64,000 nucleotides of DNA, taken from positions 438,984,124 to 439,048,123 of the forward strand of contig JAQMRL010000001.1 of the NCBI GenBank assembly GCA_035578175.1, given 5' to 3'. The notes under the pieces were generated by a model, which had not been told where the DNA came from, made no database searches, and saw only the letters and a program-made list of their open reading frames with translations. This document shows positions 11,970 to 26,900 of the stretch, piece by piece; within the stretch, counting starts at the first letter, position 1; the number at the start of each line of letters is the position of its first letter. Position numbers and translations under genes: made by a program. This DNA comes from Catonia carolina (taxonomy: Eukaryota; Arthropoda; Insecta; Hemiptera; Achilidae).

Positions 11970-14900
11970 CACAGACCAACCACTAAAAAACATGTTTTTT
12001 GGGTTCAGGTGGTCTGAAAACATGTATATACGGGTGAAGAGTGTATTTGTTAAAATCGACATGAAAACAATACTTTCCTTTCTATATGCCTATATGAATA
12101 TATATTCATATAGGCAAGAGAAAGTAAAAATTATTATCTAAGTGGACATTTTTAATCCAGAGATCTGGATCAACCAGGGCCAAATAAATTAGGTTTCACT
12201 GTAAATAAATAAATAAATAAATACAAAGATTTAATTACGGTGGCATTAAGAAATCACCGATTAGTAAAGAGTCGAGTGGTATCGTCATTTGAATTGATCA
12301 CCGAGCGTACTTACAAGCTACTTTATCGCCGTTGGAATTGCTGGCCACTTCCAGTTCAGTAAAAGGCGGCAGATGAACGCGTTTCCTTAAATTCTCGATC
12401 TTGTACAGACACAATTTCGGATTGAAATGGAAAAACAATTTCCCCTTTCTTATTTCCAACGGAACTCCCCTCGTGTCGAAATCCCACAGCTCAATCAGGT
12501 TCTGATTATCCAGTATCACCAGAGCGAATCTGAAAAATTATAAAATCATATTTTATTCATTGTTGTTAAGGTCAACAGCCGAAAGCCTGGTTTGAACCTC
12601 TAGAGGTTTTAATAAGTAAAACGAGGAGTGAGGTGATTTACCATTGCCACAACTCACTCAGTGGAAAAGTACGCTTATCAGCATGCCGGGCTCTCTGAAA
12701 AGCACATATTTTCCACTCTGTAAATGACACCTTCACTTCATTCACCACAGGGTCAGGCTGTACAATGAAATTCATTACTTTCAGAGAAGATAACTCTGAT
12801 TAGTGTCTTTTACACCTCTACCTCTTCTGTTCTTAAATGATTCAGTCATTTAATTGACTGACCATGTGATAAGAAACGGAACTATTTATTTTAGCCCTGC
12901 AAAGAACAGATTGAGTGTAAATAATTTGACACTCCACCTGTCTGTTATGGGCAGATTTTATTCATATCGTAACATAATAAGTGATATTCTAGAAATAGGT
13001 GAGATAATAAATGAATTGTCTATCGTAAGAAATTAAGCGTATTGTAAAAAGGATAATGGATGACCAATGAATGAGAAGTATTTGAAAGGAGCTCTTGGAA
13101 GCGCCATCTTGAAACTATCCTGAACTATGGAGGAAGCAACTTTGTTGTGCCGGTTATTGATCATTTCTACTATATTGTGGATTGTACTGGTAAAACATCA
13201 GAAGGATCTCCATTGTGCTCCTTTTATGTACAAAATTTTTGTCATTCTAAAAACTACAGTCTTAGGTTTTTAGATAATAGTCACTTTATATCAACGAGTT
13301 CAGTCAGTTCAAGTTGCTATACAGTACATTTTGTTTATGTTAATTATAAATACTTAAGTCACGAGATTGCCTTTTGCCTATGGATGAGCTGTGAGGAAGA
13401 AAGTGAAAATTTGGCAGTGCTGCCAACTTTAACAGTCAGACATTACTCGTACATTTCAGTACCGTGGTGCAGTTTCTACATACATTTTGTAAGCTGTGGT
13501 TTATTCCGAGAAAATGTTTTATTCATAAACGTTATAAGAAATAAATGTGACCTGTAATATTGCCTGTAGCTTAATAATTACATGACAAGAAATGTTTGAT
13601 TTACTGTAATTAGGAGCTAACTTATTTCATTGGAAAAAAAATTTCTACGAATGAATCGCCTTCTTTATTTTTTGAATTGTGGAAAGAGAAACATCACAGA
13701 AGGAAGCCACTCGCTCATGGCTTTTGTTAAAGAGGCAGGGAAAGGCATTTTTGTTTAGCTTCAATTTCACAGCATTACTGCATATTATAATTCGTTCAGC
13801 ACTGTGAATCTGGGCCGTTGAGTAGAGAATCTCTTAGTCAAAGGCCCCGACTGTGAATAAACTGCCCACATTTTCGAGAAACTAACATTTCTGTTAACAG
13901 TAACAAACTGTTATATTCATATAGTTAACCTACAAAAGGTTCCGCAATATACTATATATGCTCTGGGTATAGTATAAGTTGTTAAGTTTGTCGTACTGAA
14001 ATTAAATCAGTCACGCATGTGCCCTGATACCCCCTTTACCCCTCGTTGCAAAAAAAGGCAAACTCTAGACTCAAGTGACTATACTAAATAATTAAACAGT
14101 TTTAGATGAATGACTAAAGATACAATACCTACAGATTTAAATAAGTTTAGTTTAGTTTTTTTTTTTTTTGAAATTGTATATTCTGATGATGGCGGAACCA
14201 CCGAAACGTGTTAGTAAAAAATGTTTGTGTGGGTTGAGGGGGTCTGTTTACGTGTAGATCCGGTGAAGAGTGTATTTGTTAAAATCGACATGAAAACAAT
14301 ACTTTCCTTCCTATATATTCATATAGGCAAGAGAAAGTAAAAATGAGTCATATAGCGGCTGAACAATTCAGTAAAAAAAAATATTAGAGTATTTGTACTT
14401 AAATTTAATACGCAGCTGAAACAAATAAACGTACATGTAAAAAAAAGGAATTCAAACGGCCAAAACATAAAAGAACAAAATCACATTTTACTTACTTGTT
14501 ACTTTCCAGAACGTTACCATGAATGACCCTCAATTTCTTTAAAAAATTAAGCGACATTATCGGAAACGACCTAACTATTTTTAGGTAACCATGGATCTCC
14601 TCAATCATGCTCAAACTTTCTTCCAGTTCTTTCACAACATTACCTGAAAATAAAATAAAATAAAATTTTATTAGCGCAAAAATCATTGAATTAAAAATAT
14701 GAGAGCGGGCCAAAAACCACAGAAGGAACTCTTATAGCAGTAACAGATATTCAAAAATAAATCTTTATAATGCATCCTGCAGTTTGAAATTAATTCTATT
14801 TTATCAAATGAATTTATATAATAAATTTCACAAACCTTTCTTTTTAACTGTGTCAACTTTTATTTTCACTTACATGTGTTTCGGTGGAACCACCACCATT

Positions 14901-17900
14901 ATCAGAGTAAATACCATATAATTGAAACTAAAAACTTTATTTATTAAAATCTACAAAAGATGATACATCTTCAGTCATTTGTATAAAACTGACTTAAAAT
15001 TAATTTCCTCTAATTTTTCCTTTCTCATGTTCACTATAGATAGCAGCAGCAGTCAATATCACTTCATCATTCCTAAATTTGACCTGTTCATTTTAACTAT
15101 ACCAATCATATAAAAGAGGAAAAACATAAAGTTGGTGAAATGGATAAATATTTTAATGTAATAGAACAGTGTAATATAGAAAATAAAAATAAAATTCAAA
15201 AATATGAGATGTTCCACATTTATAAATAATTAAAAGAGCGAAAGCAGGACATTTTGAATGAACAGGTCAAATTTAGGAATGATGAAGTGATATTGACAGC
15301 TGCTGCTATCTATAGTGAACATGAGAAAGGAAAAATTAGAGGAAATTAATTTTAAGTCAGTTTTATATAAATGACTGAAGATGTATCATCTTCTGTAGAT
15401 TTTTAATAAATAAAGTTTTTAGTTTCAATTATATGTTATTTACTCTGATTATGGTGGATCCACCGAAACACGTGTAAGTGAAAATAAAAGTTGACGCAGT
15501 TAGAAAGAAAGGTTAGAAAAATTTAAAAAAAAATTTAACAGTAACAATTTCCTTATTTCTTTAAAAATCGTATTATATACAGTAATCCCTCGTCATTCGC
15601 GGGGGTTATGTTCCGGAGGCTTACCACGGTCAGTAAAACCGCGGATAATAATACCTTATATGAACGGAAAGATGGGGATTAGGTTCTAAAGGTCCTGTAA
15701 TCGTTTTAAGTGTTTAGAAGTTTTAGGAACATTTTACCATTATTATAATCTATGAATATTTAATAAATACAGTAATGTACGCATAAAAAATTTAAGTTGC
15801 TTTAAAATAAATAGTTATGGCTGTTTCCTTCTTCTTCTTTTCAAACTCCTTGTGGACTTCTTCGTATGGTATCATCAGCTCCTAGTCCTCTTTTGAATTG
15901 AAGGGCCCTTTCCATGACTGGATCCGTCTCCAACACGTGGTCAGCCAATCCGTTGCCATGCTGAGGATATCGTTGATGGTTTGTGAAGAAATGCTTGTCT
16001 TCGTTTCAGGGTCGTCGAACACACAAAGAACTGTACATCCGTACGAAAAAGTTAGACTGACACATGGAGGAAAATGTACGGAGAAATTACAGTATGATGC
16101 CTGGGCGTACGTATGGCGGTGAGGGTGGGGTGTTACTGGCGGGGCCCAGTACCCGGTGACTGGCTCACTACGTATGTTACGCGGAAATCTAGCTTGGCTC
16201 ATGGCGGCCGTCGCCATACTAGTGTGTGACTCAACATGATACGAATGCCAAAACATTTATTCAAACACATGTTTTCAGAATTGTATGACTTCCCAACCAC
16301 AAGTACGGTGTACACAAGGTGAGAAAACATGTGTATTTTAAGGTTTTAGGCACACGGACAAAGTCCGCGGATAACCGAAATCCGCGAATACCAAGCGATT
16401 ACTGTAAACTGAAATTTTAAATAAACAAGGTTTCAACATGTTTAGTGTGGTGGCTGCATGTAGGCAGTTTACCTAACACTACCAGGTGACTGGTGGATCC
16501 ATAAATGCAGCCGGTCTACATATTTCATTATCTAGTCTTTCTACAGGGTGAATAGTATTTCTATTACTGAGCAGTCCTAGAAAAAGGTTCATTCTAAGCC
16601 AGTATACGATCAGCTTTTGAACATACATCACCATGGGTATTTTGATGAAATTTTACAAAACCGATATATTTACAACTCGTTTCGAAGTTTTCCACGCAAT
16701 TTTATTCATTATTTATAAATTATTATTTTTAAATGAAATATTTTTATATATTGATCGTATTATTTCAACTTAATTTTTATAATCACATTAGAAAATGTGA
16801 TTATTTACACGATTTATCTATTTTTTTAGTCATAGTAATAATATTATAACAATTATTTATTTTATGACATTATTTGCATTATAAATACTCAATTACGCAA
16901 AATTTGTCGTAGTAAATATTATGTACGGCAAAAATAATTAAATTTTCTGTATACAAATATAACGGCATCGAGACATTTTACCATAAAAATGTATTGCTTC
17001 GTCACGGCCAATGAACTTGTATCTACCGGGGCACCATTGAACGTGTAAATTTTACAGTTTAACAAAACGTTTAATATACAAGACACTATCCAATTTTATG
17101 AAACCAAAATCCAATATGAAATTTAAAATAAGAAAAGTCAATAACAGTTATTATATATAAAACATAATCGAACTTACTTCCACCCCTAATCTGAATTTCC
17201 AGAGAGCTTTTGATGTAAGTGCAACCTCTCAGTTTCTGAGCTGATGAAATACTATCCACACTTAAACCTGCACACTCCTTTTTACATGGCCCTGAAAACA
17301 CACACACACACAACAGATACATAAATTAATTGCACTTTTAAACATAAAAAAAATTCAAAATAATAATATCTGTGTGTCGGAGGTATACTACACTATGTCC
17401 ATTTTTATCGAAATTTGAATTTTTAACACTACGTTATACCATGCGTTCTGAAAGTCGCTGTGCACCAAGTGACATGACAGGGAATAATTTCATGGCTAGG
17501 TTGGTAGCTCTGTGCTGTTCAATTGTTGCCGAACACGTCGAGGCCTGTCAGTCATTGAGTTGAAGTTGTATATGTTTCATTTATTGCAGTTCTGTTGCAC
17601 GTTTTTTGTTGTTGGACGCGATGGTTCTTTCAGTAGAGGAGCGCATTTTCCTCGTTGAATACGTATTTCGCGAAGGTGACAAGTACAGTGATTTAGTGAA
17701 GCGCAAATTTTCTGAAAAGTTTCCAGATTCAATTATTCCTCACCGTAATGCAGTACGAACACTGATAGAAAAATTTCGGGCAACTGGCTCTGTTGAGGAC
17801 GCTGAACGTAGTGGTAGGCCCCCTAAGCTAGACGAACAAAAGCTGCTGGATATTTCTGATTCTATGGCACAAAGTCAAAAAAAATCAATGCGTAAGTTAG

Positions 17901-20900
17901 CACAACAGCATAATATCGGACTTGCTACCGCACATAAAGCTGTCAGACAAGAACTTAAACTATTCCCATACAAAGTGAGGTGTGTTCAAGAGCTGAAACC
18001 TTCAGATAATGACAAGAGACTAAATTATTGTCATTGGTTTCAACGTTTCATCAACCAAAATTCCGAAGACATCCTTGACGTAACGTTTTATACAGATGAA
18101 GCGTGGTTTCACTTGGGAGGGTATATAAGTTCACAAAATACTTGAGTATGGTCGACAACTAACCCTTGCGCTTTACATGAACAGTCCTTACACGAAGCAA
18201 AAATTGGAGTCTGGGTTGCTGTGAGTAGAGCACGTATTGTTGGACCAATTTTTTTTGCAAACACAATCAATAGTGAATGTTATTGTTCTGATATTTTAGA
18301 GAACTTTACGCATCAAATAACACAAGTGGAAATGAATAATGGTTGGTTCCAACAAGACGGGGCAACAGCACATACATCTAACATCTCAATGGCTTTCCTG
18401 CGCAACGTGTTTGGTGAACGAATAATTTCAAAGAATTTGTGGCCTGCAAGATCTCCTGATCTGACTCCCCCCGATTTCTTTTTATGGGGTGCGGCGAAAC
18501 AAACTGTGTATCGGAACAGACCACACACGATTGACGAACTTAAAGCCGCAATAACGGCATACATTCAAGGAATCACTGTTCTTCAGTTGCGAAAGGTGTT
18601 TGCAAACAAAATGAAACGAGTGCAATGCTGTATTGATGCCAATGGAGGTCATTTCGAACACCTTCTATAAACAATGTAATCACGGTTTAACAATGTAATT
18701 AAGGTATTGAATAAATTTTTTTCCAAAATGCTTAGTCATTTCTTTATACATATTTTCATAAATCCATAGTCACAATTCCAGTGCACAGCGACTTTCCGAA
18801 CGCACGGTATAACTTTTTCTGCTCTTTCCAGTGGTATACTGCACTACGTTAAAATCCTAATAACAACAGAAATAATGCTTCTTAAAACTACACTATGTGG
18901 TTCCTTCGTTTGTGGTATATAGTACAATATGCACATGGTGTTCTACACCTCTGAAAAAATATGCATAAACTGATATTAAATTATTTCACTTGGACATAGT
19001 GTACGGAAAATTAGGCAGATTCAGAGGTAAAAAACACGTCCATTTTCCAGGTGGAAAACAACAATTTTAATTTTATTCAATACACATTAATTAGCGTATA
19101 CTAAAATGTTGTTGTTTAGGTCAACAGCCGAAAGGCTGATTTGAACCTGTAGAGGTTTTACTAAGTAAAACAAAGAGTGAGGTGGTTTACCATTGCCACA
19201 ACTCACTGAATGGAAAAGTAAGCTTATCAGCATGCCGGGCCCTCTGAAAAGCACATATTTTCCACTCTGCAAATGACACCTTCACTTCATTCACCACAGG
19301 GTCTGGCTGTACAATGAAATTCATTACTTTCAGAGAAGATAACTCTGATAAGTGTCTTTTACACCTTTACCTCTTCTGTTCTTAAATGATTCAGTCATTT
19401 AATTGGCTGACCATGTGATAAGAAACAGAACTATTTATTTTACCCCTGCAACGAACAGATTGAGTGTAAATAATCTGACACTCCACCTCTCTGTTATGGG
19501 CAGACTAAAATGAGTAAGCATCAGTAAAAACATTTTGAGTTAATGAAAAGCTGCAAGAAATATGAACAATAGACTAAATTTTAAAAAAAACTTAAAATGG
19601 CTCTCCTGTAAAATCCTGATTATAGCACATGGTGTGTACTACACCTCCGACACACAGATATCGTTATTTATTTTAGTAAGATTTTCTACAGTGCCTTTGA
19701 TTCCAGTTAGTCCGGATAAACGGGGTTGAATAAGCCGGCTACTACGGGGTTGTGGCCACTACACGAGACCACCTGATATCCTCCCCTCCGCTCACTGTCA
19801 CTTATCATAACTAATTCATGTCATTCTGACGATATATTAGAACAACTGTTTAACTTCATTCAAAAATAAATCTTTGTAATGCATCGTGCAGTTTGAAATT
19901 ATTTTTATTTCATTTATAATGAATTAATATAATAATTTCAGCAACCTTCTTTTTAAACTGTGTCACTTTTATTTTTATTCTTACTTACACATGTTTCGGT
20001 GGATCCACCATCATCAGAGTAAATAAAAAAAAATCAAATTTTTTTTTTTTTATTTAATCCAGATACTGAATATTAGTGGTTAATATTTTATTAATAATTT
20101 AATAATTAGTTAATAATTAATAATAGGTAAATAATTTTATTATTAGTAGTTGGTGAATATTTAGTGGTTATTATTTAGTCCAAATACTGAAAACAATGCC
20201 AAAATAAATAAATATTTTCTACTTATTTACATTCAGAGAACACATCCTTTTAATTAAAGGATGTCCGTTGATAAAAAAAAATCAAATTTTTTTTTTATTT
20301 ACTCTGATGATGGTGGATTCACAGAAACACGTGTAAGTAAGAATAAAAATAAAGGTGACGCAGTTTAAAAAGAAGGTCGGAGAAATTATTATATTAGTTC
20401 ATTATACAAATTAGAAACTGTTTTATTGTTGAGTAGTAACGTTATTCTGCCCATAACAGACAGCTGGAGCGTCAAATTATTTACACTCTATCTGTTCGCT
20501 GCAGGGCTAAAATAAATAGTTCTGGTTCTTATCACATGGGTCAGCCAATTAAACGACTGAATCATTTAAGAACAGAAGAGGTAGAGGTGTAAAAGACACT
20601 AATCAGAGTTATCTCCTCTGAAAGTAATGAATTTCATTATACAGTTGGACCCAGTGGTGAATGAAGTGAAGGTGCCATTTGCAGAGTGGAAAATATGTGC
20701 TTTTCAGAGAGCCCGACATGCTGATAAGCGTACTTTTCCATTCAGTGAGTTGTGGCAATGGTAAACCACCTCACTCCTCGTTTTTCTTAGTAAAACGTCT
20801 ACAGGTTCAAACCAGCCTTTCGGCTGATCACCTAAACAACAGCCGGCCGCATTGGCGCAGTTGGTGACGTGTTCGCCTCTCATCATGCGGTCTTGGGTTT

Positions 20901-23900
20901 GAATCCCATTCAGGCACGGCATATTTTCATACGGTACAAAAAAAAATCATTTCACCCTTCACCGTCTGCATTAGCAGTTATTGTAGAACAGTCGGGCGTT
21001 AAAAAAAAAAAAAAAAAAACCTAAACAACAGTAACGTTATCCCTATCATAAGCTCGGATTTCATAAACAACGCCCTCCCTAGATTTCGATAGGCCTCCGA
21101 GCCAGCCCAGTCAGTTGATAGTAATTCGTAATTATTTGTTAAGTAACACCGGTTGGGCAAGCAACTTTGTATGGTCACCAACTGACAGCCATCCGTGAAC
21201 AAACTCTACTGGGGGTCCCTGTTCAAAATCATGTCACTAATTCACGTCAAATAATACAGCTAAAAGCAGCGATCAAATTGTAGTTATCAATAATGTAGTT
21301 CCCAAAAACAAATAAAAGCTTAAAAAAAAAAAAAAAAATATTACGGTTAAGTGGTGTTTTACTGTACAATAATAAAAAGTAAAACAGGATTATAAAAAAA
21401 TATCAATTTATGTTACCTTTGCATGGTTCACAGGTGTAAAATTTGTTGTCAGGAGTCTTGGTTTCCATGTAGTTAGGTGGACATTCCAATCGGCACTCGT
21501 TTTGAAATGGTTTGTACGGCCTCTGCCTCAGATCTTCATTCGCTTTTTCCCTCGGGATCAACATATCGTAGCACTCATTTTCCAGCACACAACGTCGGTC
21601 CAAATACTGAAAACAATGCCAAAATAAATAAATATTTTCTCGTTATTTACATTCGGAGAAAACATCCTTTCAATTATGTCCTTTAATGTCCTTTAATAAA
21701 GACCACCATCTGGCAGAAATAGACAGAAGAATACAGCTCGAATGTAAATAATATTTGTACATTCAACAAAAAATCTTTATAATGCAACCTGCAGTTCGAA
21801 ATTAATTCCAATTTATATAATAAATTTCACTAACCTTCTTTTTAAACTGCATCAACTTTTATCTTTACTTACACGTGTTTCGGTGGATCCACCATCATCA
21901 GAGTAAATAACATAATTAAAACTAAAAAAAATTTTTTTTTATTTATTTAAAATCTATAGAAGATGATACATCTTCAGTCATTTGTATAAAACTCAATTTT
22001 AAATACTTAACACTAAGACTAAATTTTAAATAAAAATAAAAAATTTTTTAGTTTCAATTATTTTATTTACTCTGATAATGGTGGATCCACCGAAACACGT
22101 GTAAGTAAAGATAAAAGTTGACGCAGTTTAAAAAGAAGGTTAGTGAAGTTTATTATATAAATTCATTGTATAGATACTGAAGTCACGAGATTGCCTTTGG
22201 CGTATGGATTGGGTGCGGGGAGGGAAATGTAAATATGACAGTGCTGCCAACCTCAACAATGAGACACTACTCGTACATTTCACTACCGTGCAGTTTCTAC
22301 ATACATTTTGTAAGCTGTGGTTTATTCAGAGAAAATATTTTCTTCACAAACCTTATAAGAAATAAATGTGACCTGTAATATTGCCTATAACTTAATTACA
22401 TGACTAGAAAATGTTTGATTTACTGTAACCAGCTACCTTATTGCACTGGATCAAAATTTTCTATGAATTTATCGCCTTCTTTAATATCGCTGTCACCGGC
22501 GTCTTCACTATCAGTCTACCCGTTTCCTTTTTAACCAGGTGTCAACAAAACTGTTGAAGAATAGCTTCTTCATGTCTCTTTAATTTGCTTCTGTTGTGGG
22601 AAGAGAAACTTCACCGTAGTTAGCCACTTGTTCATGGCTTTTGTTAAGAGGCAGTGAAAGGTATTTTTGTTTAGTTTCAACTTCACAGCATTTTATTACA
22701 CTGCGTATTAGACTTTGTTCAGCACTATGAATAGTCTGCCCACATTTTCGAGAAAATAACATTTCTGTTTACGGTAACAAACAGTTATATTCGTACCGTA
22801 AACCAACAAAAGTTTCCGCGATACACTGTATAGGCTATGCTCTGGGTATAGTACAAGTTGTTATATGTAAGTCGTACTGAAATTAAAGCAGTCGCACATT
22901 CGCACTAATGCTGTTCCCCCTTTACCCCTCGTTGCAAAAACGGGCAAACTCGTGCGACTCAAGTGACTTTATAAAGTGGAATAATTGTGCAGTATAATAG
23001 GAAAACATAGTAGCATATATAAATCCAAAATTCCCACAATACCAAAGATGTAACTATTCAACCCAGTGTGTGTTTTACTGCATCTAATGTACGATACAGA
23101 GACAGGAGAAAAGTGGAAGAAACAAAACACAACAAAAGAAAAAACAAACCGTAAGAACTTGTAAACCAAACAGAAGAAGACTAACAATCAAGTAACAACG
23201 ATAAGAACAGTTGTTAACTCACCATTCTTCTAAGAACGGTAAATTTTTTTTTTTTTTTTTGGTTTAACGTCCGACTGTTTTGCAAATTGCTGCTAATGCA
23301 GACGGTGAAGGATGAAATGAATTTTTTGTAACGTATGAAAAAATGCCATGCCCGAGTGGGATTCGAACACAAGACCGCGTGATGAAGAACGGTAAAGTTT
23401 GTTGTTTAACTTAAATCATTTATTTAAGTTAAATAAATTAAATAAAACTTAAATGATTTAAGTTTGTTGTTTAACTTAAATCATTTATTTAATGATAGGG
23501 GTTTGAAGAAACCTAACAACACTGCGCTAATTTATTCTCACGGGTCCACCTACGCTAGTAAGTTTTACATTAAACTAGCGGTACCCGGCGTGCGTTGCTA
23601 CACCGTCGGCAAATATTAAACCGGCGATATTAAAAAAAAAAACTGTAATAATGACAACTGTGAAATTAATTTGCTTTATTTAAATTAATGCTAATGAATA
23701 AACAATGTTCTTTGTACGTTTTTTTGGAGTATAAATATATAATTTTTTTTAATTTTCACAAATTAAATCACAACAAAGTACACGTACATCAACAAAAACA
23801 TAACCTCAAACATTTTTTATTTTTGATTTTTTTTTGGTTTAACGTCCGACTGTTCTGCAATTACTGCTAATGCAGATGGTGAAGGATGAAATGATTATTT

Positions 23901-26900
23901 TGTAACGTATGAAAAGATGCCGTGCCTGAATGGGATTCGAACCCAAGACCGCATGATGAGAGGCGAGCACGTTACCAACCGCGCCAATGCGGCCGGCAAC
24001 CTCAAACATGGGCTCAATGTTTTTCTACATAGTTCACAAAATATTCGGTAGATTTCGCTGCAAGCATTTTTTTATCTAACCTCATAAAAGCCTTAATGAA
24101 TCGATATAAACATTATTTTCACCCTTTAGAGCTAATTTTTTAAGGGTTTCAATAGCACTGAAAACCTGCACCGGCATCATAGTTACAACATAAAAAAAAC
24201 TGCAGGAAAATCGGTTCAGTATTTTTGGAGATAAAGGGGAACATACACGCATACATACACACATACATCGAATTTTATATATATATAGATGACGATTTTA
24301 CAAGCACACAAAAGAAAACAAAAGTTCAAAAACAACAAATAGAAAGAAGTCAAATAAATGAATTTTGCATTACATTTTACTTACTTATATTTATATGAAA
24401 AACACCTGAGGAATCACAGAACAAATATTTATGTTATAAATTAACCGTTAAAACTATAAATTTTATGTGCAAGTTATAAAAAATTTTAAAAAAAACAGAA
24501 AGGAAAAAACTCATTCAACGCCTACTTGATCAGTGGAATTTTCAATCTCAGTAATAGTATAAAACATTAATTTTAAAATTAAACAAACACAAAAGTCTAA
24601 ACTGCAAAATTGTGCGATTGATAATTCACTCACTCAACTCAAAATTTCATAACCATCCAAATTAAAAGCTGCAAAATTTGACTCTTTTGGTTTTGCGTTC
24701 GCTATAACGCACATTGAGGCTAAAGCAGACGATGAAAAGTGATAGAACAAGAAATGACACAGTCGACTGGGAATCAAATTGAAAAATTTGATATTTATTA
24801 GGCCAGTGGTCACCAACTTAGTGGATCGCGAACTTTAGAAAATATTTTATTTTAATATAGATCTTACTTTCATATGTATTATGAATTTTTTTACGTCTAA
24901 ACTGTGTGAATGCTGAAGAGCAACTGGTGACGTCAGCATGACATATAACAACGTTTCTCTGAAGAGAGTTTTGATGGTCATTGGACAAGTTTACAGCCAC
25001 AATCAGGCTGAAAGCAATTCGTGGCAGTGCCACGAATATTTTGCTACAAAATACAAAACCGCTAAAACTTTAGTACGCGAGCCTATAGCAGTTAGAAATA
25101 CATTTTATTGCTCAAAACTTTTCAAAATCAACAATTAGTATTAAAATTTAGCATCTAGATTGCCTTGTATCTAAAATTTTACAGTCGGTAAGGTAGGCCT
25201 AAGTAAAAAGTTGGCCGATGTGTGGCAGTCTAATCAAAATTTTAAACGGACATTCATCAAATTTAATTGTTGACCATTGTAATACGCTTTTCGCAATCAA
25301 GTCTCTTTATTAGCACGTTGCCACTTGTAAAGGGTAAGGTGGAGTGCACACCCATGCGATACGATACGTAAGATACGATATTTATCTTATGCGGTAGATG
25401 TCTGCTTGCTCAATACAAACACATTGCTGGTGAAAACTTGCCACACGCCAGTGATACAGCGACATCTATCGTAAAATATCTGTAGTGTACGATATGTTCG
25501 GCTTGTCTTATGCGATAAATATCTTAATACATTAGTTGCCCTGACACCACTGTTAAAACATCATCCTATCCCGAGTTCTTATTTTCATTGATATTTTTTG
25601 TAAATGAGGTACAAAAATATCCATGTATATGGAATTACCCATTAAAGGATTACAGTAGAAGAGAAGTGTCAAATCTGTATGTCTCCGTGAATTTATCTTC
25701 ACGCAGCGATAGTTCTTTATATAGAATAAATAGCTGAGCTGTGGTGTGCATTGTGTAACTTATACAGATGAACCCAAAACCTTCTGTTTATCCCTTCTAT
25801 TTCGCCTTCTACGGAAATACCAACGGCAGATTACAACATCCTCTTCGCTTGAACAACTCATTATATAATGAGGAAATTAGTACAGTGTTCATGTGTACGT
25901 TACTGTAGTTATAGTGAAAATGGGTCCTAAATTGCGCATAAAAAGTAAAATTTCTATTAAAGAAAAGCAAGAAATTATAAAAAAAAAACATGATGAAGGG
26001 GCTAGGATAAATGAATTGGTTCGCCAGTAAGGTTACTCCCGGTCTACAATTTCCACGATTGTAGAGCAAAAGTCAGTTTTAAAAGACGTTTAAGTGTCTG
26101 ATAGATCAAACACAATTCACAAATGGCATTTTTTTATAATTATACCTATTATCAAATCATTTGTACACAGAAATCAGTGCTATTTGTATAGGGTTATGTA
26201 TAGGGTTATCTGTATGTACAGGCTAATGTAAATTTCTTGTGGAATTGTACATAGATGGTCTAATGATTGGGCAAGAATGCAATCTCACAATACGATATTT
26301 TCGCTTTATGATCGTTCTTCCGGAACGAATTACGATCGTAACGTGAGGGCCTACTGTAATATTAATAACACAGATTAACTTAACTCGACATGTAAAAATA
26401 TATTTTATTTTATTAAACATCCTATGTAGGATTTTTAAACAGCCGTATTATTTAAAATTGAAATATATATTTTCTAACCACCAGAATACGGTAATATAAA
26501 ACACTTACCAATGTTTATAGCGCTTTCGTGTATCTTGTACACATCTTCAGTAAATTAACACTTATTAAAAGTTAAAATTTAAAACTTCCTGCTCCTATCA
26601 TGGTAGATAAGGAATAGTCGATTCTTATATTTAAAACAGTCTTGCCAACTTAATCACGTATTCTGGTGGTTAGAAAATATATATTTCAAGTAAAAATATA
26701 TATATATAAACCAAAAAAGAAAAACTGTCAATTAAGAATGAGCATAAAAAACAAAGTGTGTTATCATCATACCTTGTAAGTGGTTGCTGGACAAGTCGAT
26801 AAACATTCACCCTGAAAAAGTACGCCGCGACAAGCGACACAGTTCGCATTAGTGGTTCCGTTACATCCACCTGAACAACTTTCATCGCAACAAGTCCCGT

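Larger units (their letters stand above)
17367..19660. mobile_element. composite TIR element containing two other elements
   Basis: Perfect 18-bp inverted ends TATCTGTGTGTCGGAGGT at 17367-17384 and 19643-19660; similarity continues imperfectly for about 15 bp. Between them lie a complete 38-spacing transposon (17437-18809) and a family A retroposon (19109-19503). Remaining internal sequence such as the CTACACTATG repeats near 18884 echoes the termini. The original element was probably about 500 bp. Confidence 0.6.
19858..20400. mobile_element. Penelope-like foldback with foreign centre
   Basis: Inverted arms with hammerhead-like motifs at 19975-20026 (minus; CTGATGA and GAAAC intact) and 20302-20345 (plus). 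The centre is not Penelope sequence: it holds A+T-rich filler and a copy of the InR exon 21417-21606 acceptor boundary. Confidence 0.65.

Noticed and set aside
11789..12141. Open frames of alternating Ala-Cys-Val or Thr-His residues
   Set aside because: They are translations of the CA/CGCA microsatellite.
15882..16256. Antisense 124-codon frame inside the Tigger-like element as a gene
   Set aside because: No motif recognised and it lies within a non-autonomous transposon; likely chance.
24804..25230. hAT element from CAGTGGTCACCAACTTAGTG
   Set aside because: No convincing inverted partner or 8-bp duplication found; AAGTTGGCCGATG at 25209 is only weakly similar.
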